From Kalaharituber pfeilii (lineage: Eukaryota > Ascomycota > Pezizomycetes > Pezizales > Pezizaceae), in contig WHUZ01000019.1 of the NCBI GenBank assembly GCA_015179045.1, positions 372,001-436,000 on the forward strand: DNA of 64,000 bases, read 5' to 3'. Each line of letters starts with the position of its first letter. Within the stretch, counting starts at the first letter, position 1. The position numbers were made by a program, and so were the translations under genes. Below the pieces are notes generated by a model, which saw only the letters and a list, made by a program, of their open reading frames with translations, made no database searches and was not told the DNA's origin. Below are positions 10,904-22,036 of the stretch, one piece after another.

Positions 10904-11841
10904 ATGTCCGACGTCGTCTATGAGCTATGGTTCCGAGAGCTCGCGGCCACATTGTTCAGTTCGTTTCTACATGTCAAGCAAGTCGACATTCTCATCCGCA
11001 GTCTTGATCCACGCCGCACGCACGGCCACTTTCTCAAGTGGCTGAAGGACGTGGTTGACCAGGAACAAAAGCTGTTCATTTTTCCCGCCCAGCCCGGTGC
11101 CCCAAACCCTCCTGACCCTGGAACTCCCCTCTCCCTCGCTCCTCCTCCTACTGATGCTATTTCAAAGCTCCAGATTAGGGACTTGACAAACCTTGTTGAG
11201 TCTCCCCATCGCTTTAAGGCGAAACAACGACTGCGTGCATAGCTCGAGCCTGGTGCAGGTCAAACGTAGTATGATCCCCGGCCTGATCGTTCATCCTCCC
11301 CAATCATCACACTTGAGGACTTTGTAATCCTCGAGAACCTGGTAGAGGCAATCCTTGGAACACCCTATGAGCGAAACGATCTCGCTGCTCGAACCAACTA
11401 TACAGCCAAAGGATGGAAGAAAGCTGTGAAGGAATTTCACAAGCGGGTTAAGATGGATAAGACGGAGCTCGGAGCAAAGATTTTGGAGGAGTGGAAGCAG
11501 ATTTTTCGTCAATGGCAGTGGAAGGAGTTCGCGCAGTTTCTGGTGATTGAGGGCATGGTTGTTTCACAAGCAGACTTTATGGCCCAAGCGAAAAAGCTGG
11601 AGGAGACTCAATCTATGGTAGCAATGGTACTAATACCTTTGTGCTTTCCCTTCTTATGCTTACAACTTACTTTTTGGTGACCTAGTTAACGGAAAGGATG
11701 AGCAAGCTTGAAAAGCAGCAGCTTAACAAGCCTAGATGCAAACTGACTCTTGCAGTCGAACCTCTCATATTGGATCCTGTCATATTGGATAACCTGACTT
11801 ATTGGATCAACATTGCCGGCCTGAGCCAATTGGCCCGGTAA
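10904..11841 (+). CDS. Hypothetical protein, possibly a decayed gene, 3' end provided by a MITE
   Basis: Unrecognised family. ATG 10904 (MSDVVYELWFRELAATLFSS) opens a globular segment, then a Pro-rich linker. Two in-frame TAG codons (11240, 11267) follow; they vanish if 11195-11269 is an intron (75 nt, weak GTTGAG donor), otherwise the gene is a pseudogene. The frame then continues (KGWKKAVKEFHKRVKMDKTE, EEWKQIFRQWQWKEFAQFL, a likely helical domain). A second intron (11627-11685, TAG acceptor, in phase) leads to LTERMSKLEKQQLNK. From 11753 the reading frame enters a pogo-like MITE and stops at 11839-11841, so the last ~28 codons are transposon-derived. Confidence 0.4.
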
Positions 11842-12096
11842 CGATTATTGGATATATGTCTTGTTGGATAAAATCCTCTGGTCCCAGCCTGTTTGAGCTT
11901 TGGGTAGAAAGAGATGATTGTTATTCCTTCGTAGAGAGAGTAGCCAAAGTAATACACCTATATACATAGAGCATGAGGTTGCTCTCGGGCCCTTACCACC
12001 CTTTATCACGGACCTCTCTGATATCCGACACCTCCGACACTCCGACATTACTGTAGATCTCTAACACAGCCTTATACAATATAACAGGTTTGACTG
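11753..12096. mobile_element. Pogo/Fot1-like MITE (344 bp)
   Basis: The left end CAGTCGAACCTCTCATATTG and right end AGGTTTGACTG form decayed TIRs matching the element at 17,992-18,074. TA follows the right end, as expected for Tc1/mariner insertion; the left TA is lost. There is no transposase inside. Confidence 0.6.
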
Positions 12097-12452
12097 TACC
12101 TGAATGTTCAGCTAGCCTTTATTCCACCAGCCGTTCCTATCGTTCCTCCGCCAGCGCCAGACCGAACTCCTGACGCTTAGATCGAAACGAATTGAGAGAG
12201 AACGTGAAATCCAGAGCACCGATTTTATCATATATCTACTCCTATTGGAACGCATTGAAAAATGTTCTTCCCTTCGTGGCAGGCTTACTTCCACGACTGG
12301 GCCTCAGCGATTTCGCCGATGCGGCTGCATTGCTGTTTTATCCGCAGGGTCAATTCTGCACGAGCATATGCAGCAATGGAGTCGTACTGTAGTTGTTGTA
12401 CCTACGCAGCCTTGCTAACCAGAGTCTATTCAATAGTTAGTCAAGAATGTTC

Positions 12453-13055
12453 TTTTTATATCAATACTCGCTTGCCGCCTGTAAGGCCATGGCGAGGTAT
12501 TATGTTAAATACATAGGTCATATTAGTAATGTTCACTAAACAGAAAGGAAAGACAACCTAGTCCCCCGTTCCGTCCTCTCGGAGATGGCACGTAGGCGAA
12601 GGGGACGGTCCTGAATGCAGATGGTGCGGGGAGAAAGAGGAGACGACGAGACATGTGCTGGACGAATGCAGGGTGTGGAGACGGAGGTGGCCAGGGGGGA
12701 AGAGCACATCAGGAGGCCCCCCCGGGGCAAGGAGGGGGAGGAGGACCCGCTGAAGAAGTTGGTGGAGATGCTTGGGGAGTAAAGAGTTTTCAGGCTTATA
12801 TTTTCCTATCACATACTTATTATTTTCATTCTCTCATGTACTTAAGACATCGCCATAGCCCACAGGGCGGCAAGCGGTTAATGATATTAAAAAAAAAGAA
12901 AAAAGTTCCGTCCTCTCCCAACATCTCCATCAGCCCCTGTAGCGGATCATCCTCCCCTTCCCCGCGTTTTGGTGGTTTTCGAATTGCTGCCATGCCACCT
13001 GGCCATCTCTTCTGCCACGCTCTGCACTCGTTCAGCAAATGTCCAGTGGTCTCCT
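12453..13055 (-). mobile_element. Older LINE B 3' fragment, split by a younger LINE B
   Basis: The minus strand encodes the ORF2 C-terminus (TTGHLLNECRAWQKRWPGG, knuckle remnant; ...LMEMLGED) and, across the younger insert, the family B tail at 12,455-12,500 with hairpin GCCT GTA AGGC. TSD TCAAGAATGTTC (12441-12452) against TCAACAATGTTC (13056-13067), one mismatch. Confidence 0.8.
12581..12904 (+). mobile_element. Younger LINE B 3' fragment nested in the older one
   Basis: It encodes a knuckle (CRWCGEKEETTRHVLDEC) followed by the WRRRWPG motif, 3' UTR, family B hairpin and A-rich tail. Perfect 13 bp TSD GTTCCGTCCTCTC at 12568-12580 and 12905-12917. Confidence 0.9.
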
Positions 13056-13069
13056 TCAACAATGTTCAT

Positions 13070-13800
13070 AATGGTTGGATTATTCGGGTTTGTCGATGGG
13101 ATGTTCGCTGTATTGTTTAGTGCTTTTGTTTCCTTTTTGATTGGAGGAATTGTTATGTTAGGAGGATAAATGGATGGATTCTGGCCTGGATGAATTGTTG
13201 TTTTCCTTTATCCCCTTTGTGTGTATGAGAATACCACAATGAAGGTCCTTCTTAGGTCTGTTGAGAGGAAGATTAGGGCCTGTAGGTTGACTTGGCAAAT
13301 GTTATTGAATTGACTGATTATTCTTGTTTCTCTGGAATGTAAAGCTATATAATAGAACTACATGCATAGGGAAATATTTTCTGAATAAATTGCAGCATTG
13401 ACAAATAGTTGGGGCAGTTGAGCACTACAAGGTATACATATATGTAAAAGCCTAACTCCCTCACATAGTACGTAGCAGTGATGCCAATATGGGTCACTAG
13501 AGGTTCGGAAGCATTGTCTGCTAGCTTCATGTACTATCATCGGCACTGCTACCACTCGATAAACAACAGAGGATATATTGAGATGCAAAGGCCTTAGGTA
13601 ATCTCATTCACATATGGTGACTCAAAAGTATATCCTAGAATATGGTTGCATATATTCCAGTATATGTCACCCCCCATATGCTACAAACTGGGAAAAGAAA
13701 GTGTGGAAAAGTAATTTACTATGCTCCCTCATGCCCTGGCTTTGATTTGAGCCCACTTGAGTCTCATTTGCATTCACAGCAGCTCTGTATGTAGGTTAAT
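13070..13800. other. No gene recognised
   Basis: AT-rich, only short frames (60-76 codons) without features. Confidence 0.4.
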
Positions 13801-13805
13801 GGATT

Positions 13806-13980
13806 TGATCGGTTTCCCGGTGATGGTCGGTTTCCCGGTGATGATCGGTTTCCCGGTGATGATCGGTTTCCCGGTGATGATCGGTTTCCCGGTGATGATC
13901 GGTTTCCCGGTGATGATCGGTTTCCCGGTGATGATCGGTTTCCCGGTGATGATCGGTTTCCCGGTGATGATCGGTTTCTA
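13806..13980. repeat. 18 bp minisatellite, about 9.5 copies
   Basis: Near-perfect head-to-tail units of GATCGGTTTCCCGGTGAT; the first unit has a GG for AT change. It is open in two frames, giving (GFPVMI)n on plus and (ETDHHR)n on minus, because the period is a multiple of three. I do not call a gene. Confidence 0.95.
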
Positions 13981-14344
13981 TGTGACGCACTCTAACTAGA
14001 TACGACATCCCAAACCAAACCTTTCAGATATGGCTGGCTGGCGGTGCAGGAGTGCTGACTTTGATCCTTATAAAACTGAAAACGGTTAAGTACTATCCAT
14101 CAGATATAGATAATCGTGGTGGGAGATTGGTGAAATGGTTTCATGTAGCCTACCCCACGAGAGCCTGGGTGTATATAGCACGATGGACTAAGCATTAGGG
14201 GACGATGGAACACCAGGAGAAACGGGAAGGACGGGCTCTCGAGTTGGAGGTAAGTTTTTTTGTTTTCGTTTTCGAGTTTATGATACACCTGAGCGGCGGG
14301 TGACGGTGTAGGAGGGGGGCAGCTTCTAGAATCCTTGTTATTTT

Positions 14345-14450
14345 CAAGGGTGTTTTTTTGTTCTAATAAAATATATATCATTACATGTTTATTGTCCCAT
14401 GGGCTACGGCGAGATTGAATACAAAGGAAATAAGGAAATAATAAGACTAA
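14345..14450 (-). mobile_element. Degraded LINE B 3' fragment
   Basis: T-rich/TATATATC start, then a decayed hairpin (GTCCC ATG GGC) and CTACGGCGAGATTGAATACA-type UTR. No TSD seen. Confidence 0.5.
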
Positions 14451-14632
14451 CTAACATAAAACTGACCAACAGTCGTAAACGCGAAAATAAGGTCGAAGAT
14501 ATAAAGCCCCATCACCTCTTCCCCACCTTGTATTCTCAAGAGTTTTGAATTCTGCGATCTTATAGATACGCAGAGCAATAGATACTTGCTCGAGCAGTCT
14601 ATATAAATGGTGTGTATAAGCTCTCTAATACT

Positions 14633-14634
<2 letters not shown>

Positions 14635-14663
<29 letters not shown>

Positions 14664-14679
14664 CATTACTCGCATGCCG
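14635..14679 (-). mobile_element. LINE B insertion truncated inside the hairpin (45 bp)
   Basis: T-run plus only CATTACTCGCATGCCG (the 3' arm). Perfect 14 bp TSD CTCTCTAATACTCA at 14621-14634 and 14680-14693. Confidence 0.95.
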
Positions 14680-14699
14680 CTCTCTAATACTCAGACTCA

Positions 14700-15290
14700 T
14701 CAGGTCGCAGCTGCGAGTATAGCAACAACTCAGTCTATTACTATGAATTTGAAGCTTTGGCATAGTCATTTTTCCAGTCGTCCAATATAGGTATAGGTGA
14801 TAAAATCATTCAACTTCTCAAAAAGCTATCATCGTGGGAAGTTTGCCACAAGTAAGATCTAATGTCTCATCCAATGGTAGCGGTTCCTCAACCTGTAGTA
14901 GAGCGCCCAATCGCTTGTGATAACGCTCTTCAAAAGCTTTTAATTTATTGGGAGTTGACTATACCTATATTAAAAGCCTGGAAAAATGACTTTGCTAAGG
15001 CTCCAAATCCATAGTAGTAGACTGAGTTGTTGCTATTCACGCCACTGCGACCTGATGAGTCCTGCAGCAAGGCGAGAGGCAGCTGCACAGGAGACAGGAA
15101 GACATGAAGGTAGGAAGAGAGCATTCGATAGGAGGTACTTTGTACAAATGAGGCATGTGGGGAGGAAGTCAACGCCTATTTGAGCTCATAACCTGCACTG
15201 AAATGAGTACTTTGATTCAATGATTGTACAGGACGGGAAATCCCATTTCGAAATACAAGGATAAGAACATGGCATAGTAACATAGCTTGA
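14700..15290. other. No gene recognised
   Basis: Contains a spaced inverted repeat: 14,725-14,800 (ACTCAGTCTATTACTATG...CAGTCGTCCAATATAGG) recurs in reverse complement near 14,955-15,035 (CCTATATTAAAAGCC...GTAGTAGACTGAGTT). No coding call. Confidence 0.45.
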
Positions 15291-15291
15291 G

Positions 15292-15345
15292 TCTTTTTTT
15301 TTTTTTAATATCATTGCTCGCATGCCGCCCTACGGGCTATAGCGA
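15292..15345 (-). mobile_element. Tail-only LINE B insertion
   Basis: T14, AATATCATTGCTCGCATGCC, hairpin loop TAC. Imperfect TSD ATAGCTTGAG (left) / ATAGCGTGAG (right). Confidence 0.8.
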
Positions 15346-15351
15346 GATATA

Positions 15352-15619
15352 GCGTGAGAGTTGTAAGAACTTCGCTGTGCTTTGTCTCTTCGTTGTACAC
15401 AGTCTCTGTCAAGAGCGTCTTCATCCAGGCAGCGGCTTTATCGCGCAGAGCCATGCCACAAGCCCACGCCGCATGCGGCCACCTCACTTTCAACACTAAC
15501 TTCGCCACGGCCCATCGGGCAGTATACGAGAAATGAAAGAGAAATAAGCTACACCACCAAAGAAGGATCTGTTTACGTTCTGCCAAATCTAGACAGATGC
15601 CCAAGCTACTGTAGTACAT
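15352..15619 (-). CDS. Possible exon of an unrecognised protein
   Basis: The open minus frame contains RWAVAKLVLKVRWPHAAWAC and AAAWMKTLLTETVYNEETKH, of coding-like composition, but starts with no good ATG context and runs into the LINE tail at 15,292-15,345. No domain recognised. Confidence 0.2.
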
Positions 15620-15767
15620 ACTTTGGTTGGTGACCGTAATTAAATTTTCCCTATCGCACCTGCAAATGGGGCACTTTGGCTGTAGAAAACCTTATGCAAC
15701 CGGACCACGGCTTGTTTGTTTTTCTTCCAGCAACTTCACATTGCTAAAACTTGTAACCTGGCCCGGC

Positions 15768-15838
15768 CGGGTATATGGGTCCCTGCCATAGGCTGGTAAC
15801 CTCTATGTTGGGGTTATGTAACCCCCACAAAAAAAGTC
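15768..15838 (+). mobile_element. Diverged family A-like LINE tail
   Basis: CCCTGCCATAGGCTGGTAAC...TTGGGGTTATGTAACCCCC then A7. Same order as 3091-3140 reversed. No TSD resolved. Confidence 0.5.
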
Positions 15839-16225
15839 CGCAAATTACCTTACCATATCGCCTAGTCTCGTAACCAGCGCCGTGCGAACAATTCAGTCTC
15901 GAACTGGTTGCGTCAGCCCGACTATACCTGACTAAGGCGCTTGGCAAAAATGACTTCTTCTTTTGGAGCTTGGCATGTGCGACTTCCCCTTTCGGAATCC
16001 AACTACACCTCTTTTCTTAGTCTGGTTGCACCAACCCTCCGACTGTAACCAGATTACTCTTTTCTTAAACTCAGCCCATTCAGCTTCACATTGTCACTGG
16101 AGCCTTCCTGCTCAAATGATTCTAGATGTATTGAATTGAAAGAAAAAACTGTCCCACCAAGGATTTCCACATGGTCTTCCACATCACCATTGTGCGCGCT
16201 AAGTAGTGCAGTAGTATCTACTAAC
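15839..16225. other. No gene recognised
   Basis: No open frame or repeat of note. Confidence 0.35.
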
Positions 16226-16296
16226 GCCTTCCCTGCCAGAGGCTAGGAGCTCGTATGTGGGGTTACGTGATCAAAAAAAAATAAAAAAAAAATAAA
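16226..16296 (+). mobile_element. Family A-like LINE tail
   Basis: CCCTGCCAGAGGCTAGGAGC...GTGGGGTTACGTGATC followed by an A-rich tail; imperfect flanking match ACTAACGCCTTC / ACTACCGCTTCT. Confidence 0.55.
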
Positions 16297-16527
16297 ATCC
16301 ACTACCGCTTCTGGCTTGACTGGAGCGGTGATGAGCCTGAAACAAAGAATGTGAGTGCGAGTGTGGGTGTGGATGCGAAAGAGAACAAGAAAAATAGATG
16401 CTTGATTATGACTACTGGGTAAAAATATCTGAAATGAACGTGTATGGCCTTCGTCTCAAGCTATAACGTGAAAAATATCTGACTTGAACTCGAGTGCTCT
16501 GGCACCAATATCTGCAACCACGGCCTC

Positions 16528-16629
16528 TTTTTTTTTTTTTTTTTTTAAATCACGTCACCCCGCTTCCAGCACTAAGCCATGACAGGGTCCCTGGGCAAGC
16601 CCTTATAGCCCGGAGACAGGCTAAAAGAA
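16528..16629 (-). mobile_element. Family A LINE end, longer variant (102 bp)
   Basis: T18, AAATCACGTCACCCCGCTTC, ...CATGACAGGGTCCCTGGGCA then ~45 bp shared with the 5647 copy. TSD GCAACCACGGCCTC / GCAAGCACGGCCTC (16514-16527, 16630-16643), one mismatch. Confidence 0.85.
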
Positions 16630-16719
16630 GCAAGCACGGCCTCAAACTCGGCTCCTCCTCACGCCGCAGGTATCAAAACTCTACAGATGTGGAACTAGTG
16701 TTCCCAAAGGACTGACCAG

Positions 16720-17328
16720 GGCCATAGAAATCTAGGCCGACCCGTGAGGTCCGCCCCGGCCGGTGCAGGTGGCCTGAATGTTACAGGCGGGCCCACGCTA
16801 TTCAGGCCATTCAGGCCATTCAGGCTGCTATGTGAGTTAAATAATACAGTGGCTATATACAGAACGTACTCTAGCTTCTACGTATCCCTCATTCTCTAAC
16901 GTTTAGGATTTCGCTTGCAGATTTTACACCGTCAGTACAGTATCGCTTTCCATTATCATGCGCAGGTTCACCATACTGTCAAACCCAACTTCATTGCACC
17001 AGACTTTTGTAACCTAAATTGAGAAGATCCGATTTCGGCATCAGATTGACTGCAGGGAATCGTTGGTGCAAGACCAAAACTTGAACTGCACTTGGAGAGT
17101 GAAGAAAGATCACGAAGGAATGGTCATCTCCGGAACCGGTGGTTGGAACGTCTGCCTCCATGCAGTACTAACAAACGAAATCAGTATACAGTCAAGTGAT
17201 ATTAGAAAAAATTACTTACCTGAAACGTAAAAAAAGTCTGGATAGCTATCCGAGGAAATGGGAAGCTTTATATTAAATCCGTGTCCAAGTGACCTGAAGG
17301 CGGCCCCCTGCCCCTGAATCGCTTGAAC
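16720..17328. other. No gene recognised
   Basis: Contains a CATTCAGGC triplet of short direct repeats at about 16,800-16,830 and nothing else I can support. Confidence 0.35.
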
Positions 17329-17340
17329 GGCCTGGTCGGT

Positions 17341-17402
17341 TTTTTTTCTTTTTTCTTTTTATAGCACGTAACCCCGCTCGCAGCTATTCGCCATGGCAGG
17401 AC
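17341..17402 (-). mobile_element. Tail-only LINE A insertion
   Basis: T/C-rich run, then TAGCACGTAACCCCGCTCGC...GCCATGGCAGGAC. Imperfect TSD GGCCTGGTCGGT / GACCTGGCCGGT. Confidence 0.8.
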
Positions 17403-17471
17403 GACCTGGCCGGTCGGGAACACTGTGTGAAACGATATCAACTTCTTACGTTTGACAGGTGATTATCATAT

Positions 17472-17538
17472 TTTTTTTTTTTTTTTTTTTTTTTTTATTT
17501 CACGTAACCCCGCTTGCAGCTGTTCGCCATGGCAGGGC
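17472..17538 (-). mobile_element. Tail-only LINE A insertion
   Basis: T27, ATTTCACGTAACCCCGCTTG...GCCATGGCAGGGC. TSD GATTATCATAT / GATTAATCATAT (one-base indel). Confidence 0.8.
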
Positions 17539-17991
17539 GATTAATCATATGATCAATACTGTTATGTCAAAAAACATAAAATTGTTAACTGCTTCGGGAA
17601 GGCAGGCATTCACCACCAAGGTACATCATTTGCAGTCGGCGACACTGGCTGAAGTGTAAAATATTGGATTGTATTCCTGTGGATTTGACTCTATTTCAGG
17701 CAATTTCACATACTTAATCTAGTGCCGCTTCTGTAGTAGAAGGTGAAGAATGTATTAAGCTTGAGGCGTTGGTGAGTTTATTTTATCGAATGGAGCATCA
17801 GTTGGCATCATCCAAGCTTTTCTGCCCCGTCCGTGAAGTTACCATCACCAACTACTTCACCGCTCGATCTCAAAGCAGCTTGGGGCCCAAGCACTTAGCC
17901 TATCTTTTACAGTCTATTATCTAACCTATATACTGTTAACTCGCTTCTATCCATGTATTGTCACTTTTTGTCTGTAGATAGACTCTCCGCT

Positions 17992-18074
17992 CAATAAACC
18001 TCTCTTACTGGATATGAGGCGATATTGGATAAAACGCTCGTCCCCGACGATATCCAATATGAGAGGTTTGACTG
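17992..18074. mobile_element. Short pogo-like MITE (83 bp)
   Basis: Right end TATCCAATATGAGAGGTTTG ACTG, followed by TA. The left end AAACCTCTCTTACTGGATA is its decayed inverse. Same family as 11,753-12,096. Confidence 0.55.
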
Positions 18075-18079
18075 TAGTC

Positions 18080-18578
18080 TGTTCGGAGACACAATGCGTG
18101 CTAAGCGAGACTACAACATTGTTGCCCGAAGCCACGCTTTGGTGGCCGGGTCATAGAGCCTTAATAGTTACTGAATTCATATGTGAACACGCCGCTGCGA
18201 GACTCTGGGCACGAGAACAGCTGCCTTCGTCTTTTCCATCACGGCTGTCAGCACGTGCAAGCTAAGGATCGTAAGCAACATAGACTCCAGTGTCACATGC
18301 CCTAGCGTGGTCATCTCTAACCTACAAAACTCATCCCACGCCTCACACATTCGCGAAGCCATGTCACCTGCTACGTCTTTCGGGGATAAGTTTTAGTGTA
18401 GAAGGAATTGAGAGCTTGGTATATTGCTGCCTGGCACAGGATCACTCCCCATAAGCAGTATCTAATATTTAGTTGTGTGTTTTCCTTAAGAAAGCAGGAC
18501 TGAATTAGGAGAGCAATTGCTGCAGATAACCACAATATCTTATGCGTGTTCTGACTGCTTTGTCGCACCTTAAGTATG
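18080..18578. other. No gene recognised
   Basis: Short frames only (60-83 codons). Confidence 0.35.
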
Positions 18579-18584
18579 CTATTT

Positions 18585-18925
18585 CTCGTATTGGCAAGAC
18601 TTCAGCCATTTCCCTCCCAATCTCACTCTTCCCAGTATTGGCTCAGCTTGCTCCTCCAAGTATACCACTACTGAGCTTGTGAGTTTCCCCTCCTCTATGA
18701 GGGTTTCCTTCTTTCTCAGCCACCGAATTCCAGTAATGTGCTCTAAGTCCCAGTTAGCAGCCTCCAACCAGTTGCGGACATTCCCTAGTTTCTTCCTTAA
18801 TGCTATCCCATGTACAACAATGCCGAATTGCTTCCTTCTCTGAGGCTCCTCTATGGTGGTGGCAGAAGGGGTGTTAGTGGTAGAAGGGGGTGTGTCGGTG
18901 GTTTAATGAGGGAGACTGGTGGAGC
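18585..18925 (-). pseudogene. LINE ORF1 (gag-like) remnant
   Basis: The minus strand reads QRRKQFGIVVHGIALRKKLG..., ITGIRWLRKKETLIEEGKLT, SSVVVYLEEQAEP, VRLGGKWLKSCQYE. The order RWL..R..GK..SSVV.YL...LGGKWL...YE is typical of ORF1 in fungal Tad-like LINEs and matches the ORF1 in the element at 61,724-62,890. There is no tail or TSD, so it is an old fragment. Confidence 0.65.
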
Positions 18926-18929
18926 CTGA

Positions 18930-21012
18930 ATTTGCTCGCATTGTTATTAGTTTGCTAACAGTTTATGCTACGGTGTGAAAATAACCTCGGAGGTGTTTGA
19001 GTGTTTGCTTTTTTGACCGAGGATAATATGAAGTTCGAAGATTTTGTTTAAGTGAGTACACGGGGGATAGTTAGTATCAATTATACATTTTTATCTTGGT
19101 TGTGCGAGGTGATCTGGGAGTTGCGCAGCCCTCTTATGTGTGTTGCGATAGAGTTTACTCCGACGGGAAATTCTCTGGAGCGGAGTTCATGGAGTTATTC
19201 AGGTTGAGCAAATGAATTCGGAACGATGCAGAGTACTCAGTAGCGACCAGTCTCGAACCCGCGGAGCGATCAGTCTTGAGCCGGAGCTGCACAGAGATCG
19301 GACACCACTACCTTACTTCAGTTTTTGCAATATGATACTACTAGTAGTGTTGACCAAAATGATCTATGAGTTGTGTCTCGGCGCAATGTCTGATGGCTAT
19401 TATGATGACTCATCACAATACTGTACGTACAAAGACGTTAACTAAACGGTACTACGCAATTAACCCCCGACCATTCACCTTTTCCTTATACGACCACAAA
19501 ATAACTACATACTCCAACAAGAGGACATACTTTAGCACTACCAGTGTCTACTTCTCACTTTTTTGTAGCGTGAAAAAATTTTTTCTGTGTGCTTGCGTTC
19601 TTGCTTTGAGGGGGGGATTTCACTATCAAGAGCGTTCTGTCGCGGTAGTTATCTGATTTGTGGGAGATCGTGAGTGCTTGGACTGTCGTGTCGTGATGAC
19701 ATAAATACAAATAAATACAGAATGTTATGCATACAGAGAAGGTAGTCCAAATGGTTGGCAGAATCAAACCAGTCTAGGTGACGAATTCTGGCGACTAATG
19801 CGGCTCGTCACATGATTCTTCTTTTTTTTTCCTTTGATATATACAGTGTCACATAACGGAAGTTCTAGTTTAAGACTATCACATACTAGTAACACCGCTT
19901 ATCGCTATTTGCTATATATATGTTACATATTGCAACATTTATGTAAAAAGCATTTAGACCACCACTATTATCAGAAGCTTGTAATGTTACATAAATGTCA
20001 CTGGAAATGTTACTAAATTTCTCGAAAGGGTTCCATTAGTTACTTTCTCACTATTATATGTTTCTTCAACTGCTAGGCCAACATGCTCCAGAAAAAAGGA
20101 AAGACTGAAACGCGAAAAAAGGACAGTGGATCACACTGGAGAGGTCTGGATGCTAGATTGGACGCTCCACACCTCCCGAACTTGCAGAGCGTCCATTTCT
20201 TGTATTGGATTAGCAAATTCCCCTCAGAGTTGCTACAGGGGTGCGCATGACAGCGGTGGAGAGTTCTTGGAGATTAATCTCCAGAGCTGAGCTGTTTAAG
20301 AGTGGGCGCAGATGCAACACTAGCCTATAGGCGAGAATAAAACTACTTCGGCTGGCACATTGGAATGATAGGTATTGTCACTACACTGCAAACAAGTTAT
20401 CGTGGACTGCGGGTGAGGTTACATTGATTGCGAGTGCCCTCTGCTATTGGGGCCCATATCGAAATTGAGTGACCAGAGCACGCAATGGAGAAGCTTGTCA
20501 TGAGATTTGTAATCGTGCCATACGTATAGTTGCAGGGAAACTAATACTGTACTCCATGTGGCTCTGCTTGAGCATGGTGATGCGTGGCAAAATTCTACGT
20601 ACAACTGATGGCTCGCGTCCCCACAAGATGTCCCTTTCCCTTCCCAACACCCTTAATCCTACCCGCAAGGCCTCAGGTATTCAGAGAAACACATTACTTA
20701 TAAGTCTTCAAGGTTTTGGATGCAGTAAGGAGCACATGTCAGCCTCTACTGAAATGTTTGTTCAGCTTTCAAGTGCATGGAATGGGGAGATGCATATATT
20801 CTTTTAGGAAATAAAGAAACATTGTCATGACCGAAGTAGGCGCTTTGAATGCAGAGCTTCGCTTATACCATGGAAGCTAATTCGAGCTCCAATTATGTAT
20901 AGGGAGTTCTATATCGACTCTCGATAACGCTCATGATTGGTCCAAATTAGGTTGTGGCAGCCAAATCTTTGAGGCCACACAGAAATCTCATATTGTCGAT
21001 AGAGATGTTTTT
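18930..21012. other. No gene recognised in ~2 kb
   Basis: Frames at 19212-19445, 19366-19656 and 20469-20807 have no domain, good start context or splice signals that I could extend. Confidence 0.4.
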
Positions 21013-21024
21013 TGCACTACCTGA

Positions 21025-21032
21025 GTAATGAA

Positions 21033-21065
<33 letters not shown>
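21025..21065 (+). mobile_element. LINE insertion with a 10 nt body (41 bp)
   Basis: The body is only GTAATGAAAT, the last bases of family B, followed by 31 A. Perfect 11 bp TSD GCACTACCTGA at 21014-21024 and 21066-21076. Confidence 0.92.
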
Positions 21066-21066
<1 letters not shown>

Positions 21067-21079
21067 CACTACCTGAACT

Positions 21080-21331
21080 TCAGCCCTGGGGGCAATCAAT
21101 TATTGGGTGCAACCAAAAATAGCAAGCCCGGCTGACCCTACCTTGTGAATCGATGAACGGACAGTGGTCAATTGTGAGTGTAACGTTGGTTGCGTGCAGT
21201 GGCCTTCGTGTCACATCTGCCATGACGAGAATATTTAGCATCTTTCGGTCACACAAATGCACGGCCACCGGAAACTGAGACTTGTCATATGCGCTGAAGA
21301 CTTTCGGATGGAGCCAGTATGCAAGCGACAC
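21080..21331 (-). CDS. Possible single exon or gene fragment
   Basis: The minus frame FLRYFVSLAYWLHPKVFSAY...LCDRKMLNILVMADVTRRPL has coding-like composition. A GTAGGG donor-like site lies after IDSQG. No second exon found; family not recognised. Confidence 0.25.
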   Translation of the reverse strand: MSLAYWLHPKVFSAYDKSQFPVAVHLCDRKMLNILVMADVTRRPLHATNVTLTIDHCPFIDSQGRVSRACYFWLHPIIDCPQG

Positions 21332-22036
21332 GAAATACCGTAGAAATTGGTTCAGAAAGGGGCCTCCTTTGAGATATGCCGGGGGTGGTCACCTCCTGCC
21401 ATAGGTCCTTTATACAAAAAGGCTCCGTATAACTTGAATACATGTTACGATCTAGTATCACTGCCTACTTTCAGGAGATCCTACTCCAAAGTAATTCTGG
21501 GGACGCTACTCAATGAGACCGCTCTAGGCGCAATGGTAACATGACTCGTTTCTCTTACCAAGAGTCGCCCAATTAAAATGCTGCAACTCTTCCCCACACC
21601 TTTAGTAGTGATGGTGTGCGTTTAAATGGACCGGCTTTTTTGAGCCCCTTCAAGAATGATCTCATATAAATTTATAGTCCCAAAAATCTATCGTATTAAC
21701 CAATGGCGAGAGCTGAGCCCAGTTGGCCCGGGAACTGATCCAATGGCGTCCGGCGGTACTGACAAACAAAGATCGAAATATACTGGTCGCCTCGCACTAA
21801 CCTCTCTAGTCTCCTAAGCGGCAGGTAATCGCCGATTGCTCTGTCATGAGTGACAGTCGGCACTGCATCATGGTCTATAGATATTTTGGAATGTTCCTCC
21901 TCTTTCCCCTCTTTCTTCATCGTCAACCGTACTCCTCTCCGCTCAAGCCTGCAGCCAATATCACCAGGCTCATAGGTTACAGCAACCCGAAACCTTACGC
22001 TTTCCCTATTGCTCCCCTTCATTTCCTACTGCCAAA

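Noticed and set aside
13806..13980. CRISPR-like array
   Set aside because: Head-to-tail 18 bp units without unique spacers; a minisatellite in a eukaryotic genome.
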